Positions 4,796 to 5,720 of a DNA stretch of 5,720 nt are shown piece after piece; the stretch's first letter is position 1, and the number at the start of each line of letters is the position of its first letter. The translations under genes were made by a program, and so were the position numbers. The notes below the pieces were generated by a model. It saw only the letters and a program-made list of their open reading frames with translations, ran no database searches and was not told the DNA's origin. This stretch comes from Planctomycetota bacterium (lineage in GTDB: Bacteria > Planctomycetota > SBBH01 > JAHFOU01), in assembly GCA_023261525.1 (NCBI GenBank), contig JAHFOU010000163.1, positions 1 through 5,720 on the forward strand, given 5' to 3'.

Positions 4796-5720
4796 ATGGC
4801 CAAGTTGCCCGCGCCGCTGCCCGACCTGGTGAACCGCTTCGGCCCCCATCTCCATGAGATCCCGTCCGGGGGATGGGCTCCGATGGGACAGCCGGACAAG
4901 CTGGTCAAGACCCACTGCTGCTTCTGCGGCCAGCAGTGCGGCATCCAGCTCAAGGTGAAGGACAACAAGGTGGTCGGTTTCGAGCCCTGGGAGGAGTTCC
5001 CCTTCAACAAGGGGAAGCTCTGCCCCAAGGGGGTGAAGCGGTACATGCAGGATGAGCATCCGGACCGCCTGAGGAGCCCTCTGGCGAGGGAGGAGGGTAA
5101 AGGCTTCCAGGAGGTTTCCTGGGACTCCGCCCTCGACCGGGCAGTTGGGGAGATCCGGCGCATCCAGGCCGCGCATGGGCCGGATGCCTTCGCCATCCTC
5201 TCCGGGGCCTCGTTGACCAACGAGCGGGCCTACCTCATGGGAAAGTTCGCCCGGGTGGCGGTTCGCACCGCCAACATCGACTACAACGGGCGGCTCTGCA
5301 TGGTCTCTGCCGCCGCGGCCTCCAAGAAGATCCTTGGCATCGACCGATGCGCCAACCCCTGGAGCGACATCCCCAAGGCCGAGGTCATCCTGGTGGCCGG
5401 GGCCAACATCGGGGAGTGCGCGCCCATCACCACCGACTACCTCTGGGAGGCCCGGGAGAAGGGGGGCAAGCTGATTCTCATGGATCCGCGCATGACCCCC
5501 GTGGCCCGGACCGCGGACCTCTTTATCCCGGTGAAGCCAGGAGGGGACATCGCGGTGTTCAACGGGATGCTGAACGTGATGATCTCCCGCGGCTGGATCA
5601 ACCGGGAATTCATCGCGACGCACACGACGGGATGGGATGCGGTCGAGGCCGCGGTCCGGGACTATACCCCGGAGAGCGCGGGGAAGATCGCTGGCGTCCC
5701 GGCAAAGCTCATCGTGAAGG
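4796..5720 (+). CDS. Molybdopterin (bis-MGD) oxidoreductase, NasA/FdhA-like, N-terminal part (partial)
   Basis: The first 308 residues of a large Mo/W oxidoreductase; the gene runs off the window. The N-terminal [4Fe-4S] site is C41-X2-C44-X3-C48-X27-C76 (HCCFCGQQCG and KLCPKG). The motif YNGRLCMVSAA places C168 at the metal-ligand position, as in assimilatory nitrate reductases and Cys-type formate dehydrogenases, rather than Sec or Ser. Dinucleotide-binding-type segments follow, including VILVAGANIGEC (197-208) and KLILMDPRMTPVA (225-237). No twin-arginine or Sec signal is visible before the cluster, so the enzyme should be cytoplasmic. The ATG at 4796 directly abuts the upstream TAG, with a good SD at 4783-4790. 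The adjacent membrane subunit suggests docking to the inner face of the membrane and quinone coupling. Family level (CISM/DMSO reductase superfamily) is secure; the specific substrate (nitrate, formate or other) is not determinable from this part. Confidence 0.9.
   Translation, partial: MAKLPAPLPDLVNRFGPHLHEIPSGGWAPMGQPDKLVKTHCCFCGQQCGIQLKVKDNKVVGFEPWEEFPFNKGKLCPKGVKRYMQDEHPDRLRSPLAREEGKGFQEVSWDSALDRAVGEIRRIQAAHGPDAFAILSGASLTNERAYLMGKFARVAVRTANIDYNGRLCMVSAAAASKKILGIDRCANPWSDIPKAEVILVAGANIGECAPITTDYLWEAREKGGKLILMDPRMTPVARTADLFIPVKPGGDIAVFNGMLNVMISRGWINREFIATHTTGWDAVEAAVRDYTPESAGKIAGVPAKLIVK

Noticed and set aside
3728..5623. Very long minus-strand open frame (631 codons) opposite the membrane and molybdopterin genes
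   Set aside because: Its translation is low-complexity Gly/Glu/Asp/His/Pro-rich with no family resemblance, while both plus-strand genes show clear motifs. Long antisense frames are expected opposite G/C-ending codons in high-GC DNA.
1..5720. CRISPR arrays, tRNA/rRNA genes, insertion sequences
   Set aside because: No regularly spaced repeats, tRNA-like cloverleaf, rRNA-like sequence, transposase or terminal inverted repeats were seen; almost all bases are in recognisable coding frames.

Overview
The window is a high-GC, densely packed, all-plus-strand stretch with two gene groups. The content suggests an anaerobic or facultatively anaerobic bacterium: an oxygen-sensitive ATP-driven CoA-ester reductase or dehydratase of the benzoyl-CoA reductase / 2-hydroxyacyl-CoA dehydratase superfamily, a radical SAM enzyme with auxiliary iron-sulfur clusters, and a bis-MGD-type molybdenum/tungsten oxidoreductase with a membrane cytochrome b-like partner. 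I cannot name the genus from the sequence.

Region 1 (1-3287) is a tight operon in which each gene overlaps the next by ATGA. It contains the C-terminus of an HgdB/BcrB/BcrC-type catalytic subunit (ends 164), two tandem paralogous ASKHA ATPase/activator subunits (161-976 and 973-1794), and a radical SAM-SPASM protein (1791-3287). The order 'catalytic subunit, ATPase, second ATPase' matches the end of a bcrCBAD-type class I benzoyl-CoA reductase operon. The two short ATPases (271 and 273 aa) are closer in length to the Azoarcus-type BzdP/BzdQ pair than to the long BcrA/BadF. The substrate cannot be read from this window. The ATPases would drive low-potential electrons through a bridging [4Fe-4S] cluster into the catalytic subunits.

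Region 2 (3286-3659) follows without a break. A 30-codon ORF with a near-perfect Shine-Dalgarno sequence starts 10 bases after the radical SAM stop and is translationally coupled to a half-length UPF0016/GDT1-type cation transporter. A SPASM radical SAM gene directly followed by a very short peptide ORF is the classic arrangement of peptide-modifying (RiPP or peptide-cofactor) systems. This is the most interesting hypothesis in the window, but it is unproven.

Region 3 (3660-3751) is a 92-base gap with no convincing terminator and a possible -10 element very close to the next start.

Region 4 (3752-5720) is a second two-gene unit. The first gene encodes a NarI-like multi-helix membrane protein with appropriately spaced histidines and a C-terminal four-cysteine zinc-ribbon/rubredoxin-like tail. 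The second, cut by the window end, encodes a cytoplasmic NasA/FdhA-type molybdopterin oxidoreductase with an N-terminal [4Fe-4S] site and a cysteine at the metal-ligand position. Together they look like a quinone-linked membrane redox module. Whether it supplies or removes electrons for the Region 1 reductase is inference.
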